Assembly: GCA_002946415.1 (NCBI GenBank) | Contig: NJPS01000033.1 | Span: 682,001-746,000 of the forward strand | DNA length: 64,000 bases | From: Rutstroemia sp. NJR-2017a BVV2 | Lineage: Eukaryota; Ascomycota; Leotiomycetes; Helotiales; Rutstroemiaceae | Direction of reading: 5' to 3' | Part shown: positions 22,457 to 31,800 of the stretch, piece after piece | Layout: each line of letters opens with the position of its first letter | How positions within the stretch are numbered: the stretch's first letter is position 1 | Notes under the pieces: generated by a model | The model's database searches: none | The model's input: the letters and a program-made list of their open reading frames with translations, nothing else | What the model was told of the DNA's origin: nothing | Program-made: the position numbers and the translations under genes

Positions 22457-25400
22457 ATGTACGTCTCACAATGGATGCATTCTCTCCGTCGACAGTTGAA
22501 TATATGGACACTGATCCTGATACTAGGAAGTTTGGAAAGCAGATCCAAAAGAGGCAGCTCGAAGTACCCGAGTATGCGGCGAGCTTTGTCAACTACAAAG
22601 CTTTGAAGAAGGTATGGCGGTCACAATCTGTTGAACCCCCCAACATAATTTTGCTTAACGATTCCTACGCTCTTGCAGCTTCAATGAAAACCAGAGCAGC
22701 CCACTAACTATAACTCAACAGCTCATCAAGAAGCTCTCTGCCACACCCACAATTCTTACGCAAAATGAGCTTCATCGACCTATACCACCCGTCGATTCTC
22801 AAGCGGCATTGCAGGCCAACAAAGCCACCTTCTTTTTTCAACTGGTCCGCCATTATGCTCTCGTATACTACACAGCTTGCTCATTATCGATAGGAACGAG
22901 AACTTGAGAAGGTAAACGCATTTTATCTTCAGAAAGAAGCTGAGGTACGTTGACAATTACGAATTTGGCTATTTCAACATAAGCTCAGAATACTTTAGCT
23001 CAAAATTCGGCTCAAAACACTGCTAGATAAGAAGAAGGTTCTTCAGTCTCGTAGTCAGCATACCTCGAGACGGTCCGCGAAATTTACAACATTGGAAGAG
23101 GGCTTTCAACAGTTTGGCAATGACTTGAACAAGCTTCAACAATTTGTGGAGGTGAACGGCACGGCATTTTCCAAGATTTTGAAGAAATGGGACAAAACTT
23201 CAAAGTCCAGAACCAAAGAACTTTATCTTTCGAGAGCGGTCGAGGTTCAGCCATTCTTCAATGCGACTGTCATCAGTGAGCTATCTGATCAGGCGACGAC
23301 AAGTTTACAGGAATTAGGCGCCTGGGCCGAAGGCGACCATGTTAGCTTTGGAAGAAGTCAGGAACATATCGTGAGCAGCCAGCATTTGCTGGGTACTGAC
23401 GAGGGCGATGCGGACACTTTACTTTTAGAAGCTGTTATTTCGGGAAACCTCGACTCTTTGAAGGATTTGCTTGCGCGTTTGAGGACTGCGCTGGATTCTA
23501 ATGGAACCCGAGACATCGCTCTGATGGAAAGAATTACAAGGACATTTCTTGCTGCTGTCAATGAGGGCCCACAGCAGTCTTTACAATTGCTATTAGACAC
23601 GGGTTTGATCGACGTACAATCAGAAGATGACATCAACGAACGGAATTGCCTTCATCAAGCTACCATTTATGGCAATAGTTTCGTCCTGGGGGTTGGACTG
23701 TCAAAGGGGGTGGCTGTTAGCCGAACAGACGTATACGGAAGGGTACCCTTGCACTACGCATGTATGCATGGTCGTCTTGATATGATGGAAGCTCTATTGA
23801 ATGGTATGCCTCTTGCTTAAAGCCGTCTCTCTTACAAGAACTAACACGGCAATTCGTCTAGCGGACCAATCTACCATTGACTTAATAGACCATGATAACT
23901 TTACACCTCTAATTCACGCGATCATTCATGGACACATCGATTGCGCGCAAAGGTTACTTGAACGGTCAGCGAGAATTGATCCCATATCCGACGCAGATCA
24001 CGTTCCGCTGAATCTAGCTTGCGAACATGGTTCCGTCGTCATTGTCGAGCTTCTGTTAAAGCATGGTGCGAAGATATTACCCGACGCCGAAGGACTGTAT
24101 CCGCAACATCTCGTTGCTCGGTCTGGCCAAACCCCACAACTACTTTTGCTACTCAAAAGCTATGGAGCGGATCTCAATCAGATCGACAAACTTTATTCTT
24201 GGACGCCCCTCTTCCATGCAGCGAGTGAGGGGAATGTACCGTGCATGCAAACTCTGCTAGATGTCGGGGTAGAGACCAATATTCTCGATGAGAAGGACCT
24301 CTCTGCCATGTACTATGCGGCCTGGGAAGGGCACCTTGAGTGTATGAGACTTTTGTCGTCAATCCCGCAACCCTCCAGGGATCGAAAAGTTATACCAGGG
24401 TCGCAGCTCGGTCCAATTATAACAACGAGTAGCGCTCCAATTCCGATGAGCATTGATGCTAACGATATTCCGGAACTGGAATTACCTCCCCCAATTATTC
24501 CTTTGCGTCGCTATGGTCACAACTTCCTCGATACGAAGACCTTCATACAAATATCTTTCGTTGAAGAGAACGGAGAACAACCTATGATATTTTTCCATGA
24601 CAGCAAATACCCAGCAGCACGGCTTACAATCTCTTCGAAGTTATCCGACTTAATCCCTAAGAATATTTTACTTCCTTTCCAGGAAGATACGCGAATGGTT
24701 TCATTTCAAATCGATAATCTAGATTCTTTCGCAATTGACATCGACGTCTTCCCTACATATGGCGCTAAAGTTATCGCAAAGACCATCGCATTACCTAGCA
24801 CATTCAGAGCCTTAAGAAGTAGCTCTGGTCGTTGTTGTCTACCCCTGTTCGACCCTCGGTTGAGAGCCATTGGACAAGTCACTTTCAACTTTCAGGTCAT
24901 CAAACCATTCCAAGGCAAGCCATTGGAGATTACAGACTTTGAGACATATTGGAAAGCGACCAGCCAATTCGACTCAAGGCCTAGCGCTTTCATTACGGGC
25001 TCCAGTTTGTCTGGAGACTACATACAACTTTTCGTCCAACATACTTGCGATAATGTGCCAGTCTTGTGGCCACGATGGACCATCATCTATGGAGAAGTCG
25101 AGTTTCCAATTACTCGCTTGACATATGCTCAATTCAAGACCGCAGGGGCCAATCAGCTTAAAGATCTTTCCTCCTTACCCGGGCTATCATTAGACAAGAT
25201 TACAGAGATTCACAACGTTCTTGCGACATCTGCTATTTCTCTCGAAGATGCACTCTCGCTACTTCCAAGAGGGATGCATGTAAACCTTCACATCCTGTAT
25301 CCTACCATAGATGAGGAGAATCGCCTGCAACTTGGTCCAACCGTTAATATCAACGCTTTCGGAGATGCGGTTCTCGGAGTAGTGTTTGATCACGCCAGAG

Positions 25401-25900
25401 CTCTTCGCGAGCAGGCTCCTGATGCTATGAGGTCGATTGTCTTCAGCTCATACAACCATACCGTATGTACGACCTTGAACTGGAAACAACCCAACTATCC
25501 AGTCTTCTTGTGCAACGACCTCGGCCGCGAAGATGAAACAGGACAATCTCTTAGCGTTCAGATCAGTGGCAGAAGGACAGCTTCGATCAAGGAATCGGTT
25601 AGAATTGCGCAAAACAACAATTTCATGGGTTTGATATGCAGTTCTAGACTTTTGGTAAGCGCGCATACCCCTCTTTTCTACCTTATTACATGAATTGTGG
25701 CTAACTAGATCCAGGATATGGTGCCGGCTTTGATCGAGGCGATTAAGGCTGAGGGATTGGTACTTGTGATTGACAAATCTGCTGAGGCGATAGATGATAA
25801 AGAGGCATTTAATGATCCGTTCCCACGACTACCAGAAGGGGTAGATGGCGTGCTGAAGGCGAATGGGGTTTTGCGATTTAATGAGAGCATTGACATGTAG
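22457..25900 (+). CDS. nuc-2: NUC-2/PHO81-type phosphate-starvation regulator (SPX, ankyrin, GDPD-like)
   Basis: About seven exons, about 1,015 residues. N. crassa NUC-2 and yeast Pho81 inhibit the PHO80-PHO85 cyclin-CDK and signal phosphate limitation. Seen: an N-terminal SPX domain (MKFGKQIQKRQLEVPEYAA, NYKALKKLIKKLSATP, FFFQLERELEKVNAFYLQKE, with the Lys-rich helix that binds inositol pyrophosphates in the family), about six ankyrin repeats (PLHYACMHGRLDMMEALLN, TPLIHAIIHGHIDCAQRLLE, TPLFHAASEGNVPCMQTLLD), then a GDPD-like C-terminal region ending DPFPRLPEGVDGVLKANGVL. The start needs a splice: ATG at 22457-22459 is split by an intron (22459-22526) so that AT joins G AAG TTT, giving the family start MKFGK. 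The in-frame ATG at 22471 inside that intron would instead add about 18 atypical residues. Neighbours do not suggest co-regulation. Confidence 0.92.
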
Positions 25901-26531
25901 GTAGAGCAATCATACGTAGAGCATAGTTTAACAGAAATGAAAGTGTTGAAGTTGAAGCATACAACCCGGCACATGTGTAGGCTGCTTCATGTTGTATTGT
26001 AGATGTCTATCGTTTGGATTCTCTGAAAGTGTAATCCACATGGTGGTATACACTTACTCCCGTCACACCTCGCCTCATTTCATCATTTCTTGCCCGTTTT
26101 ATAGTATCCGCTCAAGCATGAGAGAATCAGATCTCAGTCATTCAGATTCCCGGGCCGCTTCCTGGCTGCTTCCTCGACTATCCTATAGCAGGTTCCTTCT
26201 CACGACCCCAATTCAGCTGTCCAACCCAAACCAGATCTCCAACCTCAAGTTGATCTTCTGTAAACTTCAAAAACATCCACTCATTCCCTCATGAGCTCCG
26301 TCACGCAGCTCCGGCGCCCATTTCCATCTTATGTGTACTCAATTCTGTTCGAATGCTCAATTATAAATATCAGCTGAACCGAGTCTCCTCCCCTCCTCAC
26401 CCCTATCCACCTTCTCCTCTATAACTCGCAACCCCTTCCCTCTATCGCCCCACGACTTCCATCTCAGCATCCACCCCTGATGCAAGTTTCCCATCCCATA
26501 AATTCTGTATTTCCTCTCATAGCTCATTCAT
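25901..26531. other. Intergenic between convergent genes
   Basis: The stretch separates the NUC-2 stop from the stop of the leftward four-helix membrane protein, so it should contain two 3' untranslated regions. It is CT-rich and no gene is seen. Confidence 0.5.
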
Positions 26532-27208
26532 TCAAGCCCCCTTATACCCATACCTCAACTCTCTCAACTCCTCCTCCGGATCCACACTCCCCATCACCAT
26601 CTTCGCAACCACCACCACCGCATATATCCCTCCCGGCACCCACTCGAATCCAACCCAAACTATATCCCCCTGCGCTCGAGTTTTCGCTTTAACCAGACTC
26701 CCAAGTACGCCTAGGATCGCACTGAGTGCGATGTTGAGGTAGGGGAGATAGGTTTGCAGCGGTCCATCTGAGGAAAACACCGGAAGATGGGTTCGAGCTT
26801 TGGCTTGGGTTTTGGAGTTGATGGAATCGAGGAATGAGATGCCGGTCACCCCAGGAGGAAGCATGTACAGGAGGTAGGAGGTGGACAGCAGGGAGCTGAT
26901 GCTTAGGATGCTGAGGAGGGAGGTGTGGGGGTGGAGGAGAGTGCGCAGGTATGGGAGCGTGCAGATGAGGGGGAGGAGGAGGAGGATGTGCGTGTAGTGG
27001 GTGTTGGTTAGGGTGTTTTGGGTGTGGAGGGTGCGGATTAGGGTTTCTTGTTCTGGGGGGTGTTAGTTGGAGCGATGGTAAGGATTGGGGGGGAAGATGG
27101 AGGGGTAGCTGTACCTTCTTCGTCTAGAGCTTCGGGGAGCGAATCGTCGGAATCGTTGTCAGTGGGATAGCGAAACGTTTTCCGGAGACGGGATGTAGTT
27201 TGCTCCAT
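26532..27208 (-). CDS. Hypothetical four-helix membrane protein
   Basis: Two exons (about 27208-27115 and 27052-26532) encode about 204 residues. Start MEQTTSRLRKTFRYPTD is followed by an acidic stretch (DNDSDDSLPEALDEEEQE), then four hydrophobic segments: HILLLLPLICTLPYL, LLSILSISSLLSTSYLLYML, YLPYLNIALSAILGVLGSLV and GGIYAVVVVAKMVMG. The C terminus is charged (DPEEELRELRYGYKGA) and presumably cytosolic or matrix-facing. I recognise it as the kind of fungal-restricted membrane protein usually left hypothetical; no function is proposed. The intron has donor GTACAG and acceptor CCCAG. It is divergently transcribed from COA1 with 224 bases between starts. That might suggest a mitochondrial role, but this is only inference; the presequence-like Arg/Ser start MEQTTSRLRKTFR is compatible with it. 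Confidence 0.72.
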
Positions 27209-27432
27209 CTTCGATCCCTTTTTGCTTTTCCGTGACTCAATATATATTTGTATAATTTGTTGTTGCTAAAGGTAAATAGAAAATGGACGACGATAAGCTT
27301 GAGCCTTGCATGCAGCCTCGCGGTGCGCCACATTTTCAGCCGAGCTAAAAAGTCGACTGATGTAAACTAATATATTCCCCCTCCATGATACAAGCTCGAG
27401 CTCTAAAGTGTCAACACAAATAGGATCCAAAG
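27209..27432. promoter_or_regulatory. Shared divergent promoter region (membrane protein / COA1)
   Basis: 224 bases separate the two start codons, so both promoters must lie here or inside the genes. The region contains the AT-rich run TTGTATAATTTGTTGTTGC around 27248-27266. No specific factor site is claimed. Confidence 0.5.
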
Positions 27433-28129
27433 ATGTTGCCGCGATTATTACGAACTTCGAGGGTTCTGCCTAAGCTCAGAGTTGCCAATGGAAGGAATTT
27501 AATACTCAGACGCGCAATGATTGCGGCGCCGAAAATGGGCGATGGTCCGTTGATGGAGAGGAGGGCGGATCGGGAATTGCCTGGTATTTACATACCCTCT
27601 CTTCAGTCGTCGGGACCGATGCAATTACATGGACCAAGAAGCTAATTAATATTTTCCAGAACTCCCAAAAAACGGCATGCGCTGGCTCCGCACCATCCCT
27701 ATCTTCCTCGCCGTCCTAATCAGCAGCACTCTCGCCATCTTCAACTACCAAAAGTCGTCGTCTTCCGTCGTAGCCTCGACGCTCTACGCGCTGCGCACCT
27801 CGCCCACAGCGCGCGAGTATCTCGGGGATGAGATATACTTCAAGAACAAGATGCCGTGGATCTGGGGCGAGATGAATCAGTTGCATGGCAGGATCGATAT
27901 CCATTTTGAAGTCAAGGGCTCCAAGAGAACGGCCACGATGCGATTTAGGAGCTTTAGACATACGAGGCAGGGCATGTTTGAGACGGTGGAGTGGAGCTTG
28001 GAGGGCGAGGATGGCGTCAAGATTGATTTGTTGGATGGGGCGGATCCGTTCAAGATGATGGAGGTAACGGATGCGGAGGAGAGGAAGGTGGTGGGGAGGG
28101 GGACTTATGCGCCGAATTTGTCGGGGTAG
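27433..28129 (+). CDS. COA1: Cytochrome c oxidase assembly factor COA1
   Basis: Two exons (about 27433-27582 and 27660-28129) joined across an intron with donor GTATTT, about 206 residues. Coa1 is an inner-membrane protein of the mitochondrion that helps assemble COX1 with Mss51 and Shy1. Seen: an Arg-rich, acid-free N terminus typical of a matrix-targeting sequence (MLPRLLRTSRVLPKLRVANG, then RNLILRRAMIAAPKMG), a conserved RELPELPKNGMRWLRT entry, one transmembrane helix (IPIFLAVLISSTLAIFNYQ), then an intermembrane-space domain with STLYALRTSPTAREYLGDEI, MNQLHGRIDIHFEVKGS and MRFRSFRHTRQGMFET. The GRIDIxFxVKGSK motif after a single helix is the Coa1/DUF1783 signature. The length fits. It converges with the uL3m gene, whose stop lies 228 bases downstream. 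Confidence 0.9.
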
Positions 28130-28357
28130 AGGGGTAAGGAGATTGGAGCGGGGTGGGAGAATTTTGGTCGGCAAGAAAGAGATGTCGCTAGGAGCTAGAT
28201 GGGATGATCCATTGTAGGTGAATTAGGCATGTTCACCATTACAAAGTATATATGTAGAACTACTTGGGAAAAGGCATATGAACGGCGTCAGGGTTTCTGC
28301 TCTAAAACGCCGGTATATGCCATGTATTCATACAAATTTTTACAAAGTAACCGTAGC

Positions 28358-29296
28358 TTAAGCTGCAGCTGTAGCAACGTTCGAAGGTTCTTTGACATCC
28401 TCCAACATAGCCGGCATGGGGACATTTGGCCAGGGCTTCTTGATAGCATCTTGTAGCTTCACCACACATCCATCCGGACCAGCGATACATCCATTCAAAA
28501 CCACAACACCCATCTCCGGATCCACTCTCAAAACCTTAACATTCTGCACTGTGACCTGCTGTCCACCCATACGTCCCGCCATTCTCTTTCCCGGATGCAC
28601 CCTACTACCACTTCCTTGCGAAGCACCCGCACTACCCATCGTCCTATGATTCTTCGAATTACCATGCGACGCCGGCTGCCCCGCCCACCCCCACTTCTTC
28701 ATCCCACCCGCGAAGCCCATCCCCCTACAATTCGCCCTCGCATCCACAAACTGCCCCTCGACGAACCATTCCGCGCCAATGCTCCTCCCCACACCCAGCA
28801 GTCCCTCCTTGTCCTTCACCCTAAACTCCGCAACATATCTCTTCGGCGCCAGCTTCGCCTGCTCATACTGCCCCAATTCAGGCCGTGGCACATTCGACGG
28901 ATGTTTCCAGCCCCCTCCTACCTGCACCGCGTAGTACCCGTGCTTTTCGCGCGTCTTGTGGCCGACCACTTGTACCCGGTCCAGCTGGATCACGGTGCAG
29001 GGTGTGCGCACGCCGGTTTCGGGATCGTAGAGTGCGGTCATGCCTTTTTTGATGCCGAGGGCTCCGGGGCGGAGCGGGAGCGTGTAGGCTTTGCGCGCGA
29101 GGGCCGCGGTCGAGGAACTGCCCAGGACGGGGAGGTTCGAGGTTTGGTTGAAGCGCTCCGGGTGGCTGCGGGGAGGGGCCGTTGTCCAGCCGTATTTTAC
29201 ACCGCGGGTGGTGATTAGGGGGAGGAGAGAGTCGGGGAGGAGGAAGGAGGGGGTGATGGGCACGCTCGCCCAGCTTGTGGGCAGTTTGGGAGCCAT
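28358..29296 (-). CDS. MRPL9: Mitochondrial large-subunit ribosomal protein uL3m
   Basis: Single exon, 312 residues. This is the mitochondrial ribosomal protein L3 (yeast MRPL9), which binds 21S/23S-type rRNA next to the peptidyl-transferase centre. Seen: a presequence-like N terminus with WASVPITPSFLLPDSLLPLI, then the L3 core: LGIKKGMTALYDPETG (the GxKxGMT motif), TPCTVIQLDRVQVVGHKT, YYAVQVGGGWK, RGMGFAGGMKKWGW, GQPASHGNSKNHRTMGSAGA and HPGKRMAGRMGGQQVTVQN. The GMxKWGF-like and HPGKxMAGxxG blocks are diagnostic of L3. The tail extends past the core (IKKPWPNVPMPAMLEDVKEP). The start is the first ATG. It shares a 175-base divergent spacer with the CCDC25-like gene. Confidence 0.95.
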   Translation of the reverse strand: MAPKLPTSWASVPITPSFLLPDSLLPLITTRGVKYGWTTAPPRSHPERFNQTSNLPVLGSSSTAALARKAYTLPLRPGALGIKKGMTALYDPETGVRTPCTVIQLDRVQVVGHKTREKHGYYAVQVGGGWKHPSNVPRPELGQYEQAKLAPKRYVAEFRVKDKEGLLGVGRSIGAEWFVEGQFVDARANCRGMGFAGGMKKWGWAGQPASHGNSKNHRTMGSAGASQGSGSRVHPGKRMAGRMGGQQVTVQNVKVLRVDPEMGVVVLNGCIAGPDGCVVKLQDAIKKPWPNVPMPAMLEDVKEPSNVATAAA

Positions 29297-29471
29297 TGTG
29301 TGGTGATTTTTGGGGGGTTGATCTTGTGGTCTAGAGGTGGATTGTGGTGGTGAGGTTGAAGAAAATCTTTATACGGTTGCCGGTAAAGGCCTTGTTTACA
29401 TTGAATATCAGAAAAGCAAGCATTCTGGACCTAGACCAACAACACAACATTTAATTATTTGAATATGCAAA
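29297..29471. promoter_or_regulatory. Shared divergent promoter region (uL3m / CCDC25-like)
   Basis: Only 175 bases separate the two start codons. The plus strand is G/T-rich on the left and A-rich on the right. No known element is assigned. Confidence 0.5.
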
Positions 29472-30337
29472 ATGGTGTATTATTACACTTCCAATACTGT
29501 ATCCCCAGCAGCATTCGTCTATGCTGGGAAAGATAAATTCGAAAGTAAGAATTGTACGCAGTTTGTCTTGTTTTTCTTACGCTAAATTAAATACGCTCCA
29601 TTGCAGATGAAGATTTAATCAAGTATGGTCTGGAGGAAGATGTTTGGTTTCACGTCGACAAGTTGTCGAGTGCGCATATCTATCTCCGGATGAACGAGGG
29701 TGATTCATGGGAGTCTATTCCTGAAGCATTGTTGATGGATTGTGCGCAGCTTACCAAAGCGAACTCTATTGAAGGTGGGACTGTCCTTCTAGGTGGTGTT
29801 GGCGCAAGATGTTGAGATGAATAGGCAATAAGAAGGATAATGTGACTATTATCTACACGCCATGGTCGAATCTGAAGAAGGACGGAAGTATGGCTGTAGG
29901 ACAGGTTAGCTTCAAGAATCAGAAAACGGTAAGTAAGCTCGTCATGTGTTTTCTGGTTGGAGTACGATGTTAAAATGGGCGCGGGATAGGTCAAGAGGAT
30001 ACTGGTTCCGACACGGGAAAATGCAATTATCAACCGTTTGAACAAGACGAAGGTTGAGAAGTTTCCGGACCTGCAGATGGAGAAAGAGGAGAAGCTGAAA
30101 GCTCTGAGGAAGAAAGATCAAGCTGCTATGTTGGAGAGGGTAAGAAATTGCTGGGGTTTCTGAATCTATGAAGATGCTAACGATGAGTAGAGGAAGGAAG
30201 AAGCTAAGCAGGCTCACGAATATAAGGAGAAGAAGTGGCAGAAGGATCATGCTTATGATGATATGTTTAATCAGGACGATGATGAAGAAGCTAACAACCA
30301 GGATAGAGGGGAAGATTTCTTGGATGATTTTATGTAG
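29472..30337 (+). CDS. CCDC25-like protein (NFACT-R/DUF814 domain)
   Basis: Five exons with introns starting GTAAGA, GTGGGA, GTAAGT and GTAAGA, about 218 residues. The protein opens [20 protein letters not shown] and continues [92 protein letters not shown] and a Lys/Glu-rich coiled coil ending [11 protein letters not shown]. This is the NFACT-R family near-identical in order to human CCDC25, including the [17 protein letters not shown] block. NFACT-R domains in Rqc2/NEMF belong to ribosome quality control, whereas CCDC25 in animals has been linked to DNA sensing. In fungi the role is unknown. The first exon encodes the whole domain start, so the ATG is well placed. Confidence 0.93.
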
Positions 30338-30723
30338 ACACAACGATCGATTTAACAGACATAGAGCTATTGCCATGGATTTCAAGTTGATAGTAGCAGG
30401 AGTTCTCACATCGTGATATTTTCAATCCATCACAATGTTCTCGATTGTAACGTCAAACCAACCATTTAACTATTGCTACACCGTTTCAAATGATTGGCGT
30501 TAACATTCAGGTTGGGCAAGGGATGCGCCTAGTTTACTGCTTTTATAAAATCATGGATCTGAGTGTGCCTATTTTCTGCTATGCGTCGTATCTTCTCTAG
30601 GCATGCTATTTCCCTAGTCTCGTACCTCTGCGCTGATATGGCTTCATCCTCGACCGCCGGTGGATTATGAATATCTTCCTGTAGAGACGCATCCACACCG
30701 GCCATCCATCTAATCATTCCATC
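30338..30723. other. Intergenic between convergent genes
   Basis: The stretch holds the 3' ends of the CCDC25-like gene and of the leftward PITH gene. A minus-strand frame (30529-30717) has no domain and was not accepted. Confidence 0.5.
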
Positions 30724-31453
30724 TTACTGCCCAACATTGCTTCCCATCTGATTAACGCCCGTTCCTTTGATCTGATGGTCTGCCGGATTTGCTGCCGCTT
30801 CGTATAAAATATTACTCGGTGCTCTGCCCAGCTGCATCCAATCCCCCTTGAATCCCAAATAGCTAATGCGACTCACATCCTCCCCATAATTATCCTCCAC
30901 AAACAACGTCAGGCTCTGGACTTTTCCGAAGAGCGCCCTCTTGACTCCTATATCTTGGATCTCCGAAGTCTGGCTCAACTCGAACTCTTGCGTAGGCTGC
31001 AGCTCGGAAGCGGTGCTGAAATCGAGATCATCGCGATTGATGAACACTTTTAGTGTTTTGGGGGCTGACGATGAATTCGAAGTGCGTAGAAGAATAGAAT
31101 GGAGCTTTACTTGACCGGTGAACCTATGGTGAAAGGTAGATTGTTAGCTGGGGGGTGTGAGGCTTGGAGGGGTAAAAATGGCGGGGTAAAACCAACGGGA
31201 TGTGCATCAACAGCTGTTCATCAGCATCGCTTTCCAGCTCTGGCTGCTCGTTCAGACGTTCAGCCCACGTCTTCTTGACTACTGCTTTCCCAGAATGCGC
31301 CTCCGATTCGTTAAATGTGGTTATGTCGTCGAAATTGATGTGTTGGTAAAGCGAGTATTGGAGTGCGGGTGTGATGTCGTCGCTATGATCGTGCCCTTCG
31401 TGGGAATGCCCGCCGTGACTATGATCATGTTCGTCATGACAGTGGCCCGACAT
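30724..31453 (-). CDS. PITH-domain protein with His-rich N terminus (PITHD1-like)
   Basis: Two exons, about 219 residues. The N terminus MSGHCHDEHDHSHGGHSH continues into EGHDHSDD: a His/Asp-rich, metal-binding-like head. It is followed by the PITH domain (DUF1000): SLYQHINFDDITTFNES, KTWAERLNEQPELESDADEQ, LLMHIPFTGQVKLHSILLR, KTLKVFINRDDLDF, SLTLFVEDNYGEDVSRISYL and GFKGDWMQL. PITH domains bind the proteasome in the thioredoxin-like protein TXNL1; PITHD1 is the stand-alone form. The junction LLMHIP/FTGQV needs a donor GTTGGT (less common) with acceptor CATAG. I chose the ATG at 31453, because the family starts with the MSGH/His-rich head; an in-frame ATG at 31567 would add 38 residues of ordinary leader. 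The final sequence HQIKGTGVNQMGSNVGQ is ordinary. Confidence 0.9.
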
Positions 31454-31800
31454 TTTTCGTTCTTTTCTTGTAAGTTTTCTGTCTAATAGTGAACTATGTT
31501 TGTCTAATTGATTCGGATATGCGTACGCTGCCGGTGGCGGAGACCTCCAAAAATGCACATTCACCAATCATGCCGTTTGCTTTGAAAATAGCTGGACAAT
31601 TTCACAGAAATAGAATCTGTTTTGAAGGCATCTGCGCGTACAATTTTTTTTATTACCAATAAACATTAAATAATTTTATCTACTCGGGATACCAGGTTTG
31701 GACAAGGAAGTGCTACAACATCCTAAGGCTTGCATATACAAATCATCATCGATTTTCCAAACTCCTTCTATACAATCCAATGCTTTACATTTCATCCAAG
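31454..31800. other. Intergenic: PITH promoter and RRN6 3' flank
   Basis: The stretch is A/T-rich in its right half (around 31640-31680). No gene is seen. Confidence 0.5.

Noticed and set aside
22471..22526. The ATG at 22471 as the NUC-2 start
   Set aside because: It lies inside a consensus intron; the spliced start gives the canonical MKFGKQIQ.
28595..29218. 207-codon plus-strand ORF opposite uL3m
   Set aside because: It is an antisense shadow of a conserved ribosomal protein gene.
31454..31567. Upstream ATG at 31567 for the PITH protein
   Set aside because: It would add a 38-residue leader that lacks the family's His-rich start.
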